From Phyllostachys edulis (taxonomy: Eukaryota; Streptophyta; Magnoliopsida; Poales; Poaceae), in NCBI GenBank assembly GCA_036346405.1, contig CM070561.1, positions 34,327,958 through 34,391,957 of the forward strand: DNA of 64,000 nt. The letters are read 5' to 3'. Each line of letters starts with the position of its first letter. Position 1 is the first letter of the stretch. A program made the translations under genes and the position numbers. Below, in pieces: positions 1-11,866 of this stretch. The notes below the pieces were generated by a model. The model ran no database searches. It saw only the letters and a list, made by a program, of their open reading frames with translations, and was not told the DNA's origin.

Positions 1-341
1 ATGCTCTGAGACTGCCTTGGGACAGTCCTTGTTGTGGTCGGATGGACCTTTACCCTTTGAGGAAGCTAGTTTCTCATCTAGACGTATCGTTGTGGGGAAT
101 AAGGATCCCTCCTCAACTCCATCGGTGGTGTGGTCTCCTAGAGAAGGATCTCTGGAGGCAATATCACCATCGGATGATGCAAAACTCGGCTTGTAGTCGA
201 AACCAGCATCTATGTCGATATCTGCGTAATCGACCAAGTCGAACCAGTTCTTCTTGTTCCACTCTCCTGCCATGAGAGCATGAGAGTTGGAAAAGACGAA
301 GGAAATCTAATGACTCGAAGATCCCCACGGTCAGCGCCAAC
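1..341 (-). mobile_element. Internal leader of LTR retrotransposon A (partial, runs off window)
   Basis: This is the internal sequence next to the 5' LTR that starts at 342. The element runs on the minus strand, so its body lies to the left, outside the window. The call rests on the primer-binding-site-like segment at 321-340 touching an LTR boundary of the form TGTCGG. No protein domain is visible; the short ORFs here are not convincing. Confidence 0.55.
321..340 (-). other. Primer-binding site of element A
   Basis: On the minus strand, TTGGCGCTGACCGTGGGG follows the LTR terminus directly. The TTGGCGC start next to an LTR end ...CCGACA is typical of plant Gypsy elements. The priming tRNA was not identified. 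Confidence 0.6.
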
Positions 342-594
342 TGTCGGTGTTTTAGAGCCGAACTTACATAAAGATTGTTTGATTCGGGGGTTCCCCTAGG
401 CTCAAAATCACGTAAAGAGGGAGACACATGGATTTTTATACAGGTTCGGGCCTTCTCCTAGGAGAATAACAACCCTATTCCTGTGTGTATGTATTGAGTA
501 TGCTGGATTACAAGATCAAGAGAAAGACTAGAGTATAGTGCCTTGTGCTCCTGATTGCCTCTAAATCCCCCTTCTGATTGTCCTAATGATTCTG

Positions 595-603
595 CCTTAT
601 ATA
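595..603 (-). promoter_or_regulatory. LTR promoter TATA box
   Basis: The minus strand reads TATATAAGG, placed upstream of the R/U5 block in LTR A. The related LTR at 33.7 kb has TATATAAAG at the matching position, which supports a core promoter role by inference. Confidence 0.45.
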
Positions 604-861
604 CAGTCTTCGAAATGTGCCGTTGTATCTCCAGTTTAAAGACCGCCTTAATATTCCAAATCATGGAGCCGTTACTGGAGGTTATTGTGGGAGTAGTAAC
701 GTTCCCACGTTGCTAGGCAGTTATCACCATAACAAAGGAGTTAAATCATGTCATTATTCCAGAGAATAACAGCGTAATTGATTGCTCATATCCTTGGATA
801 CGGTATAGAAGATTACCTGATCGATTAGGCCCGCATGTCTGTAAGCTCTATCGACTAGGGA

Positions 862-1030
862 CTGGTCGTAGAAGAACTTACGACCAGGTGGTGGTTGTAG
901 AAGAGCTTACGACCACAGATTGATCATAGTAGAACTTACGATCACGTTATAGTCGTAGAAGGACCTACGACTATGGGGTAGTTGTGGGAGGACTTACGAC
1001 TATGGGATGGTTGTAGAAGAACTTACAACC
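862..1030. repeat. Array of six short hairpins in LTR U3
   Basis: Six imperfect palindromes lie at 862-887, 891-916, 921-944, 949-974, 979-1002 and 1009-1030. Each has a stem like CTGGTCGTA / TACGACCAG around a loop like GAAGAACT. The first stem is a perfect 9-bp match. The stem sequences differ between units but stay complementary, for example GATCATA / TACGATC. A related array in the opposite orientation is at 31930-32340. Confidence 0.85.
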
Positions 1031-1243
1031 TCCAGCTTCTCCCTTATAAATATTAAGGGGTATACTCAAGAACTATATGACGTCATTATTATCCATAATA
1101 TGAATTACAAATAAATAATTAAATGGTGATTATTAGATCGTCGTTAAGATTCTATTTCCTAGAATTGGCGTTCAGTTCCAAGTTTTATCTGTGTTGAGAA
1201 AGAAAACAAAATATAGACAAAAAGACCAAAAAAAAGGAACTAC

Positions 1244-1425
1244 TGATGAGACAATGGTTCCCGATCTTCTGATAGGATGATAACTTCGATTTGGAGGAGA
1301 ACGACTTTGACGATGTAGGCTTCTAACTGGTCACAACCAGAACACCAAGCAATCGCTAAACCACACTCTGAGTCGTTATTAACCATGCCAAGAACGCGGT
1401 TGACCTGACCACGAAGGTCTATTGT
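1244..1425 (-). repeat. Truncated 3' LTR of element B
   Basis: About 182 bp match the start of the full LTR at 13532-13711 (TGATGAGACAATGG... to ...aggtctatt), with scattered differences. Beyond 1425 the match stops abruptly and gag-side sequence follows, so an internal deletion removed about 770 bp of this LTR. Confidence 0.85.
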
Positions 1426-1452
1426 CTCTATGTATATACTCACAAGGTGGCT

Positions 1453-1616
1453 CTATGTCTTGCTGTAGCACCAAATCAGTACTTTGTCATTGTTGTCCTC
1501 ATCAGATACCGTAGGTACCTCAAACTTCTCCTCTAATGACTTAAGATGCACTAGATTATCGTTCATCTCTTCAAGCATCTCGGCGGTATCTGGTGATAGA
1601 GTGGGAGCTAAAACAA
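1453..1616 (-). pseudogene. 3' part of element B gag (split by insertion)
   Basis: Read on the minus strand from the AACAA target site, the frame entering from 11867 stays open across this segment. It ends at a TAG at 1455-1453. The encoded stretch is acidic and rich in Glu/Leu, suggesting a short helix. The original Gag-like protein was about 169 residues. Its N-terminal half lies at 11867-12217, separated by the 10.25-kb nested element. Confidence 0.65.
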
Positions 1617-4004
1617 TGTAGGACCGGAAAGGCGACTAGAGGGGGGGTGAATAGACGCTTTCTCTATTTTTCACCTCAATCGAACTCAACACTACTTTCA
1701 CTCCAATCGCTATAAAAGCTACGAAGATCTGTATACAGGCACAGCAGATGACATGTGTTGAATCCGATCAAAACGCCAAAGCAAAAGCCTAATCAACTCA
1801 AGGCTGCATCAAGCACATCAACATGTCATAGCCGCACCCACAGGAACGCAATAAAAAGAAACTGCTGCCGATCAAGCATTAAACAAAACAGCAATTAAAA
1901 CAGTGGATCAACATTCGCAACAAGATGAGGCACCCGAAGCAATAAAACAAAAATCAAACAGCAGATTCATTGAGCAATTAAAACCACCAGATTTTGGACT
2001 AGCTCAATGGAACATTAATGCACTTCAAATCAGCACAGATTTTTGCAGGGAGAAGCAGGCCACCACGGCTTCTCTTTTTCAGAGCAGCCATCAGCTACCC
2101 GCCGCTGATTTTTTTCTTCAGGAGGACACAGCACTACATGCACTCATATTTTCCATGGGAGTCTGAGCCGCCCATCGCTCGCTCTGCATTTCTACGGTAG
2201 CGGTTTTTCCTCCTCAGGGCGAGGGCCGCAACCCACACAGATTTTTCAGCGCACTAAAGAAGGAATCTGAATAAACTTCTCGGGGAGAGCACAGCCGCAA
2301 CAGTAATAAAACTTACGGACCTGACAATCAATCCATCAAATGCCCGACAACATGCACAAAAAACGGGACAGCTCAAGCAAAAATAAAACTAAACCGCATC
2401 GATGGAAATCAAACTCGGACAAAAAACGGTTCACAAACCGATGGTGCAATCTAAACATCTACAGCCACCGCTCAGAGATTCAGATTTCGCATGGACACTC
2501 AAGCAGTCCAAGGCAAAAAGAAAATAAATAAAAATTCATTGCAAATCAGCAATTACTACTGGATCTGGTTTTCTGCGGACTCTCGACCGGCGCATAGGCC
2601 GCCACCATGGGACTGGACACAACAGGGCGCCGCCGACTTCAGACTTTTGCAGAGCTCTACCAACGCACTCAGGGCAACACGGCAAGAACCCAAACACAAG
2701 CAGGAAAAATAAATCTAAACTGCAATCATCACATCTGCCGATTCCTTTGGTCTTTACTATGCCACGCACGCGGATCAACGATAGATAATAAAACTTGCGA
2801 ATCCACTACAGTATACCGACACTAGAGTCCGGTTTTGCGGCCTCTCCAGCGATCGATGACGACCAAGAATGGAGACAAAGATGCAATGAATTGACAGAGA
2901 ATAAAGACCTGAGCATGAATTCAACAAATAGTTTTTTTTATCTCTCTTGTCTACAGCATAAGATGCAAGCCACCAAAGCCTATTTTCCCGGGAGGAACAG
3001 GCAGCCACACAGAGATCTCATTTTTCCAAAGGCAGCGGCCGCCGCCACACACGATGGATTTCTCTTTTTCTCCAATGCAATGGCGCACTAAAAAAACGCC
3101 CACTCTTTTTTTTCTCGGTGGCAAGAACAAGCCGCCACCTCTCCTTTCTCGGTGGCCTTATTCAACAAAGCAGCGATAAGCGGATGCCCATCTCAATCCT
3201 TATATAGGGCAGCATCTAACCCTAGAAACCAAATGGGCTTCCGTTAAGGCCCAACATCAACGGAATACACACGCATGCATCTCAAAGCGCCGTCTTCAAT
3301 TCCGATTGACCTAAATTGCTTCACCACGCGTCGACCCGCGCCGCGGTTTAGCCAAAAGGTCACCAAGGCGGTATTTGGTAAAATTACCAAAATACCCCTT
3401 CTCGATCTTTTCCGAAGATCGAGTCCAATCCTGTCGAAGCAATCGCCTGCTTCGCCACGTGTAGGTTGATCAACGGCTCCATGTCGTCAAGTCTCTCCCG
3501 TCCGGATCCCACCGGCACCACTGAGCACTTGCAACGACTCCGTGCCGCTTGATCCAACCAACCGACCGAACCGCCTGTTCGGTCATCCTTGTCCATTCTC
3601 GCATGCGCTTGAGTCACTTGACCTCACCCGCATCCATGATCGTTCCGACCTCGGCTCTCCAAGCTTAGTCCCGATCCTCCTCGCCGTTGACCGTCATTGA
3701 CCTGCAAGCCACCTGCACAGCAATAGACAAGTAAACACGAAACCGGGAACAAGTTCTTCACAACTTGACCCACGTTAGCCAAAACATGCAACATGCAACA
3801 CATATGCATTAACAAATATGGATATGATCTAACCCATAATCAACTCACCACTTAAATCAACATTCAGCACAAAAGCCGGTCAGACCGCCGCTGACCTTAC
3901 AGATCTGAAACTTTGTCGAAAACACTTGAAACTTCAAACCAAAAACACCATTGCCAATTGTCTCATCATCCTAAGATCATGGGCATATCCCCATGATATC
4001 CACA
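1617..4004 (-). repeat. 3' LTR of the Sirevirus-like element
   Basis: 2388 bp, aligned by eye along its whole length with 9463-11866. The two copies differ by scattered substitutions and small indels, so the insertion is not brand new. No protein-coding content was found. Confidence 0.88.
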
Positions 4005-4005
4005 A

Positions 4006-5792
4006 TCTCCCCCTTGATGAACACATTGGCAATCTCTCAGAAAATGTAAGTTTGTGGTTTGAAAAGTAAAATACTCGCAGTTTTCGCACAAAGGCACAAC
4101 TTGGTCCATATGCAAGAAAAAGCAATGAAAATGACCAAGCTGGCTTCAGAATAGCATAAACAAGTGAGATAAGGCAAAAGAAAGGAAGAAAGCTTCCAAT
4201 TCCAGAGAATCGACAAAAATCTCACTTAAGGTCCATATGAAAGAACAATTGTTCTATTTGACCTTAGATCATTGTGATGCTTCAAGAATTGCAATTCAAG
4301 ATCAGAAAAGGCAATAAGACCAAAAGAATGCAATATGAATGCTCCCCCTCACTATGATCATCATTTTAAAAGAGAGAATATGAAATTTCAATTTCTCCAT
4401 TTCTCTCCCTTACAAAACTTCTCCCTCATAACCAAAAAGCTCTTTATTAACATTACATTTTCACTATATCTTCTCCCCCTTTGATAATAGATTCATCAAG
4501 GAATCGACAAATGCACAAGAAAGGAATAAGCAAAAGAAAGCGCATGCATGAAATGCAATGGGGTGGCTTCATTTTTGTTTTGATTTTTCAATTTTTAGGT
4601 AAAAGAAGCTTTGGAGATTACTCAATTGAACAGACTAGCATTTCTACCATTACTGAAGATACAACAAGCCTGACAAAGCTAGCAAGATCATGTTAAGACA
4701 TATATAGCAAAGCTAGGCTAATGAGCTCAATATATCACATGTTGTTGGATTAAATTAAGCAATGCATCAAAATTAGCAAGTTCAACAACAGGTATCCTAA
4801 AGTGATAATGGCCATATCAGAATGTCATTGTGAGATCTAGAAGCTAGCAAAGACCATCTAGGAGACAAAAGTCATGAAATGAATCATTTTGCTCAAGTTT
4901 TTGTCAAAAGCCCAAATTTCAACTGTTCTTTATTTGCAATGAATATTCAAGTTGATAAAAGGTCTATCTTAGTAAAGAAAATCCTGGACTAGGAGCCATC
5001 CACAATCTCTTCCTAAGTTTCAACCAATTTTGACAATTTGCAGTTTTAGCCATGTGCTAGATCCCAAGCCTCACTGCGACCATCCCAAGCAACAAAAGCT
5101 TAAAAGAGTGGTCTAGGTCATCCAAAACTCCCCCTGAGTTCATGCCTAGTACAATGGCAAGCCGTCTCATGAGAAAGAATTGGTGAGTTCAGTTTTTTCG
5201 CACAAAAGAGATCATTTTCCATTTTGCACAAGGGTTGTTTTAGATTCTTTAATGAATTGAAAGCTCAAAGATGTTCAATTCTAGATTCCAGAGCTAACAA
5301 AACAATTTTGACAGGGCCAATGTCACAAAAGGATCACTAATTGTGCAACTAGCTAAAAGATCCACAAATTGCTATTTTCAGTTCAGGTTAATTAACAGTT
5401 CTAGCTCATTTAGCAAAGACATTGCTGCACATGTAAAACATGATAATTCTATCAAGTCAAAGAACTAGACACGATCTTGAGCAAGAATTGAAATACTAAA
5501 GCTCAAGAGGGTAATAAGCAAAGCTTCATTAATTAAAAGAAAGAAGCGGTAAAGCTTATATTACAATGCATCTTTTTGGATTTTCCATTTGTATGCAATA
5601 TGATACAATGAGATGCACAAAAGACTTAAAAGCCTAAAAAGATCACAAGGATCAAAAAGATCCAAAGAAGATACCACTTGAAGAAGGTATCAGAAAAGAT
5701 CCACACAAAATTCACATGAACAAGAAAAGTTCAGATGAACAGAGAAAGTTCAGAAAAGAACTAAGAAAGTTCCGAAAAGAACCAACTCCCCC
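4006..5792 (-). other. Multiple polypurine tracts (five) of the Sirevirus-like element
   Basis: On the plus strand the tracts read CTCCCCCT or TCTCCCCCTT at 4006-4015, 4341-4350, 4471-4480, about 5128-5135 and 5785-5792. The first abuts the 3' LTR and is the expected plus-strand primer. Repeated tracts upstream of the 3' LTR are an established Sirevirus feature. Confidence 0.75.
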
Positions 5793-7290
5793 TCAAACCA
5801 ACCCATAGGGATAAATTATCTCTAACTCGCTTCTCAAGGTGGCAAACCTTGTTGGGTCTAAAAAGCTTTGAGGGGAGATCTGCCAATTTGCCTTGGACTC
5901 CACAAAAACTAGCACAAAAACTTCAAACACCACAAGATCTCTAGGGACAGCAACTCGAAAAGCTAGGGAGCGAAACACCAACACTAAAAAGCTTACATGC
6001 AACTCAAAAACCTGCTAACACTAGTGATTGGGAGACAAGCTCGACCTAGGCTGTGAGAAGAATGCATCCTAGCAAATCATGGGATAAGAAAAGTGCCTAG
6101 AAAAGACACGTGTTAGAACAGAGCCTCCTATCTACCCAGAACACAACAAACCCAACACCTGACACGAACCAGATGCAATGCAAGGTAGACTAGGGATACC
6201 ATACACAAATGTAGGGTATAGAAGCTCAAACCTGAGTCCCACTGCTTGGCAGCGAGATGTAGTCATGATGGATGAAGATCCAATCCTTGAAGCTCCAGAA
6301 GGTAGTTGCGCTCACCCATCATCCTCATCTCAAATTCCTTCGTCTCCTAGAAGTGATAGTCATCATTGAAGTCACAAATGATGATGAACCAACAGCTGAA
6401 GTCTTTGACCACTTGTTGGACCACATATTCTTCTTCTCAACTGAAAAGACTACACAAAAGAGACAAAAGGGAAACAGTACCAAGACACATGACTAGCAAG
6501 AATAGCAGCAAATGATCCAAAACTCATAAAAGCATATAATCAATAATTTAAGACATGAGCATGGAGATAGACAAGACAATTTCAGCACATGCTATCCAAG
6601 ATATGATAAAGCTCAAACTATCCTTAATCCACAATAAGGCATAGGAGCAAGCAAACAAGCACATAGCATATCACCCATCATATACACAGTCAAAAGCAAG
6701 CTAGTGAAAGCTATGGTAAGACTCATGCATCCACAATTAACCGTAAGGCACAAAAACCATGTAAGCATAAAGCATTTTAGAACAAATCATGAATAATGAA
6801 TGCTAACATGGATATCAAGTGAACAGGTGGATACATAAGACAAAAATCAATAAGAGCAATATGATAAATGTATGAAATCAGTACAAGCTCTTGAAGACAA
6901 AGCCAAGCTTATACATCCATGGAAATTAAGAACTACAAAATGATAAATGGATATATAAGCAAGAATCAATCATGAGCAAGATAATAAGGGTACAAGACAG
7001 CACAAGCTCATGATGACAAAACAGCTCACATAACCATGAAAATAATGAACAACAATATACTACATGGATATATAAGCAAGGTAAAGGCATGATAAAGAAT
7101 ATCAAAGAGAAAAACATGCCAATAAGGTACAAGTGAGCACAAAGCAAGCACAACATGCCAAGTATGAGTAATCAGGAAGGTAAATGCATGAAGGTATAAG
7201 ATAGCTCACCAAACATGTGAAAGCACCAATCATGAAAGCACATGCCTCTTGGAGGCCATCGTTGAGGTGGAGAACCATCAAGTGTCCCGA
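4016..7290. other. Non-coding internal region where pol would be expected
   Basis: AT-rich sequence with no recognisable protease, integrase or reverse-transcriptase motif on either strand. It contains degenerate, loosely repeated phrases such as gatatataagcaag and acaagctcatga near 6800-7150. The longest ORFs here are short and lack domain signatures. Confidence 0.6.
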
Positions 7291-7354
7291 TCATGTGATG
7301 AAGAAAAAGATCAGAGTCTTTAAGTCCATGTTCTCCAACCCGCGTTCTTGGTAC

Positions 7355-9416
7355 CTACACATGAGAAAGGCAAGGTGTCCGAGTCTTGGATCCCGAAGGG
7401 TTAGAGAGTAAATACTTGGGAACCCAAATCTTGGACACACCACCACCAGAAGTAGTCGAAACATTATGTGAGTTAGCATGATGCAAATGATGGTCCATGC
7501 AAGAAGATCCAATCTCATCCTTGGAGGCACGCCGCGAGTGGACAACTCGAAGAGGAAAACGAGGTCCATCTCTAGAAAAGCGACGATGTCCTTGCTTGAA
7601 AGCACCATGATGAGAACCAATAGAAGCATCAAAGAAACTCACACAACCTCGCCGTGGGTGTGTACCTCGATGAACAAAACGAGGTCCACCTCTTGGAAAA
7701 CGGCGGAAATCCTGCCTCGGGGCAGCTCGTGGACCAAAACCAAAACTATTCAAACCATGTCCACGGTGCTGTCCGACACCACTAGAAAAGGTGTCAAAGA
7801 AGCCATCAACAAATCGAGTCTTCGTGCTAGGCTCTTTAGTGTGCATGTCATGAGAAAGACTATGCCCACTAGGAGACTTAGAAGCATGAGCTCGACGCAT
7901 CTGTTTTGCACGTCGGAAACAAAAATCCACATGATGTCCATTCTTCCCACAAAATGAGCAAGGTTGTAAAGGTCTACTAGTAGACATGGCCCGAGAGGAC
8001 GAAGCACCATTATGGCTCAAGGAAGAAGTCCTGGAGGAACTAGCATCATGACTCGTCCTCGTATCGACACTAGACCCACACATGCCATGAGAAAGGCTAT
8101 GTGTGTTCCTAGAGGTACGACGACGCACTCGACGCTCATGTTTCAAACGACGAAAGCAAAATCCAAGAGTGTGTCCATTCTTCTTACAAAATGTGCAATG
8201 GTACTTCTCTTTTGAAGATTTAGTACCATTTGAGAAAGAAGCACATTTGTCTTTTGAAATCCTTTGGACAACACAAGAAGAGTCCGAAAGAATCGAACTC
8301 ACCAAAGAAGAGCTATCTAAAGCGATGGCACAAAAACCAACATCAGGTGACTCACATTTAGCACGAAAAGACTCCAACTCCGAATGCAAAGAAGCAAAAG
8401 AACTTAAGAACATCAATCTCGGAGTGAAGGCAAATACAAGAGTCACATGACTTGGCGCTCATATCATCGCGCAAAGACTCAACCTCGCTTTTCAAAGAAA
8501 TGCAAGATGTGCAAGAAATTAATGATGCTTTCGAATTAAGCATGCAGTTCAAAGCATCAATTTCAGTTTCTAAGCTAGCACAATTCTTGCAAGAGACTAA
8601 ACCATCCTTAAGCAATTTTTCATGTTCTAAGCACATGCTACAAGGCCTAGCTTTAATTTCAATAATCTCAGCCCTAGCATTCTCTAATTGCTCAAGGTGA
8701 AAGGAATTAGTCAATTTAAGCTTCTCAAAATCAGCAAGCATGCCTACACAAGAATCACAATTATTTCTAGCCAAAGAACTAAGATTGCCTATTTCTAACT
8801 TAGCATTGTCAAGTTCATGATGTAAGGCAATACAAGAATCACAAGGCATAGAAACATTTGATTTCAAAATTTCATTTTCAGATTTTAGGCATGCAAAAGA
8901 ATTGTTCAAGTTCTCCATGTCTACAAGCAATGAATCATAAGCATTCATGGAGGTTTTCAATTCGGAGAGCTCATGAGACAAATCATTTTTTTCTCTTTTT
9001 AGCAATTTCATTTTCTTCTTAAGAGCATGCAATTTATATTCATATGAAATCAAGCCATCAATGAGTTTTTCTTTGCTCACCTTGCTTAGCTTGAGTAGGG
9101 GATCGTCCTCATAAGAGTCATCACAATCATCAAAAGGCTCATCATCAAAATCCTCTCCATCATGTTCATCCTCAAAAGCTGCTGTGCATATGCCACTGGG
9201 CTTCTTCTCCTCGGGCTCTAAAAGTGACTCATCCCTGAAACTAGGACAATCAAAACAAAAAGATTTGCCACAGATATCACAGGAGACTTCCTCCTCCATC
9301 GCCATTAGACTTATCATAAATTGAAATGTCTTGTTACGACCAACACCATTGGTAAAAGAACCACGACAAGATGCAAGGAAACGCTCACAAGTCCTCACAC
9401 TAGTCACCATGCTCAA
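7355..9416 (-). pseudogene. gag: Sirevirus-like gag (coiled coil with CxxC repeats plus two zinc knuckles), frameshifted
   Basis: Two overlapping minus-strand frames carry one gag-like protein of about 680 residues. The upstream frame (to 8358) opens 32 nt after the PBS; its first ATGs are at 9410 and about 9305. It has a CDICGKSFCFDC zinc-ribbon-like motif, an acidic stretch and a long coiled coil with six regularly spaced CxxC pairs, such as CDSC, CSMC and CKNC. The downstream frame (8446-7355) has two CX2CX4HX4C knuckles (CTFCKKNGHTLGFC and CSFCGKNGHHVDFC) in a basic, Ser-rich tail. Both match an RNA-packaging Gag role. The frames are offset by +1 near 8405-8412 at CTT-A-AGT. This is most simply an inactivating indel; programmed frameshifting is possible but unproven. 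Confidence 0.7.
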
Positions 9417-9447
9417 AGATCAATAAAGATCACAAAAGAGCAAACTT

Positions 9448-9460
9448 GGCTCTGATACCA
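9448..9460 (-). other. Primer-binding site (initiator tRNA-Met type)
   Basis: The minus strand reads TGGTATCAGAGCC, two nucleotides from the 5' LTR end at 9463. This is the standard plant tRNA-iMet complement. Confidence 0.9.
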
Positions 9461-9462
9461 AT

Positions 9463-11866
9463 TGTAGGACAGGAAAGGCGACTAGAGGGGGGGGGGGTGA
9501 ATAGACGCTTTCTCTATTTTTCACCTCAATCGAACTCAACACTACTTTCACTCCAATCGCTATAAAAGCTATGAAGATCTGTATACAGGCACAACAGATG
9601 ACCTGTGTTGAATCCGATCAAAACCCCAAAGCAAAAGCCTAATCAACTCAAGGCTGCATCAAGCACATCAACATGTCATAGCCGCACGCACAGGAACGCA
9701 ATAAAAAGAAACTGCTGCCGATCAAGCATTAAACAACAAAGAATTAAAACAAAGGATCAACAATGCAACAAGATGAGGCACCAAGCAATAAAACAAAAAT
9801 CAAGCAATGATTCATTGAGCAATTAAAACCACCAGATTTTGGACTAGCTCAATGGAACATTAATGCACTTCAAATCAGCACAGATTTTTGCAGGGAGAAG
9901 CAGGCCACCACGGCTTCTCTTTTTCAGAGCGACCATCGACTACTCGCCAAGCAGATTTTTTTCTTGAGAGGACACAAGACTCTGAGCACTCATATTTTCC
10001 ATGGGAGTACAGAGCCGCCCATCGCTCTGCATTTCTACGGTAGCGGTTTTTCCTCCCAGGGCGAGAGGTCACGCAACCCACACAGATTTTTCAGCGCACT
10101 AAAGAAGGAATATGAAGCAAACTTCTCGGGGAGAGCACAGCCGCAACAGTAATAAAACTTACGGACACATCAATCAATCCATCAAATGCCCGACAAAGAT
10201 CCACAAAGAAACGGACAGCTCAAGCAAAAATAAAACTAAACTGCATCGATGGAAATCAAACTCAGACAAAGAAACGGTTCACAAACCGATGGTGCAATCT
10301 AAACATCTACAGCCACCCCTCAGAGATTCAGATTTCGCGTGGACACTCAAGCAGTCCAAGGCAAAAAGAAAATAAATAAAAATTCATTGCAAATCAGCAA
10401 TTACTACGGGATCTGGTTTTCTGCGGGACTCTCGACCGGCGCACAGGCCGCCACCATGGGACTGGACACAACAGGGCGCCGCCGGCTTCAGACTTTTGCA
10501 GAGCTCTACTAGCGCACTCAGGACAACACTGCAAGAACCCAAACACAAGCAGGAAAAATAAATCTAAACTGCAATCATCACATCTGCCGATTCCTTCGGT
10601 CTTTACTATGCCGCCGCCGGCCAGATCAACCAGCAGATAATAAAACTTGCGAATCCACTACAGGGCGCCGACACTAGAGTCCGGTTTTTGCGGCCTCTCC
10701 AGGCGCATCAGATGACAGCCAAGAATGGAGACAAAGATGCAATGAATTGACAGAGAATAAAGACCTGAGCATAAATTCAACAAATAGTTTTTTTTATCTC
10801 TCTTGTCTACAGCATAAGATGCAAGCCGCCAAAGCCTATTTTCCCAGGAGGAACAGGCAGCCACACACAGATCTCATTTTTCCAGAGGCAGCGGCCGCCG
10901 CCACACACGATGGATTTCTCTTTTTCTCCAGCGGCAGCCGGGCGCACCAAAAAAAAATGCCCCACTCTTTTTCTCAGCGGCAAGAACAAGCCGCCACCTC
11001 TCCTTTTCTCAGTGGCCTTATTCAACAGCAGCAGTAAGCCAGATGCCCATCTCAATCCTTATATAGGGCAGCCTCTAACCCTAGAAACCAAATGGGCTTC
11101 CGTTAAGGCCCAACATCAACGGAACACACACGCACGCATCTCAAAGTGCCGTCTTCAATTCCGATTGACCTAAACCGCTTCACCATGCGTCGACCCGCGC
11201 CGCGGTTTAGCCAAAAGGTCACCAAGGCGGTATTTGGTAAAATTACCAAAATACCCCTTCTCGATCTTTTCCGAAGATCGAGTCCAATCCTGTCGAAGCA
11301 ATCGCCTACTTCGCCACGTGTAGGTTGATCAACGGCTCCATGTCGTCAAGTCTCTCCCGCCGGATCCCACCGGCACCACTGAGCACTTGCAACGACTCCC
11401 GCGCCGCTTGATCCAACTAGTCGCACCGAACCACCCGTTCGGTCATCCTTGTCCATTCTGCGCCACGCTTGAGTCACTTGACCTCACCCGGCATCCATGA
11501 TCGTTCTGGACCTCAGCTCTCCAAGCTTAGTCCCGATCCTCCTCGCCGTTGACTGTCATTGACCTGCAAGCCACCTACACAGCAATAGACAAGCAAACAC
11601 GAATCCGGGAACAAGTTCTTCACAACTTGACCCACGTTAGCCAAAACATGTAACATGCAACACATATGCATTAACAAATATGGATATGACCTAACCCATA
11701 ATCAACTCACCACTTAAATCAACATTCAGCACAAAAGCCGGTCAGACCACCGCTGACCTGACAGATCTGAAACTTTGTCGAAAACACTTGAAACTTCAGA
11801 CCAAAAACACCATTGCCAATTGTCTCATCATCCTAAGATCATGGGCATATCCCCATGATATCCACA
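9463..11866 (-). repeat. 5' LTR of the Sirevirus-like element
   Basis: 2404 bp, partner of 1617-4004, ending TATCCACA directly before the AACAA target-site copy. It starts TGTAGGACAGG and has a G-run longer than the other copy. No gene is seen inside it. Confidence 0.88.

Larger units (their letters stand above)
342..1238 (-). repeat. 5' LTR of element A (U5, R and part of U3)
   Basis: The LTR begins TGTCGGTGTTTT (the minus-strand 3' end). It contains a conserved R/U5-like block near 435-485 (gttcgggccttctcctaggag...ccctattcctg) that recurs in opposite orientation near 33825-33870. The minus-strand TATA box is at 595-603. The U3 part holds six short hairpins (862-1030). The distal U3 end is cut by element B at 1239-1243 and its true end was not found. 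Both the orientation and the related copy at about 31700-33930 support the call. Confidence 0.6.
1617..11866 (-). mobile_element. Sirevirus-like gag-only LTR retrotransposon (10.25 kb)
   Basis: This is a complete element. The LTRs are at 1617-4004 and 9463-11866, and both begin TGTAGGAC and end TATCCACA. The TSD is AACAA (1612-1616 and 11867-11871). The tRNA-Met-type PBS is at 9448-9460. Polypurine tracts of the form AAGGGGGAG occur repeatedly at the 3' side. The very long LTRs, the LTR start and the multiple polypurine tracts are known marks of the plant Sirevirus lineage of Copia. Only a gag gene is present; no reverse transcriptase, integrase or envelope-like ORF could be found, so this is a non-autonomous derivative. 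Confidence 0.85.

Noticed and set aside
862..1030. CRISPR-like array
   Set aside because: The repeats are variable palindromes without unique spacers, inside a plant LTR; CRISPR is not expected in a plant nuclear genome.
4016..7290. Envelope-like or pol gene in the Sirevirus-like element
   Set aside because: Searched by eye for RT, integrase and long ORFs on both strands; only short open frames were found.
7478..8450. Plus-strand ORFs of 67-159 codons
   Set aside because: Shadows of the minus-strand gag with zinc knuckles.
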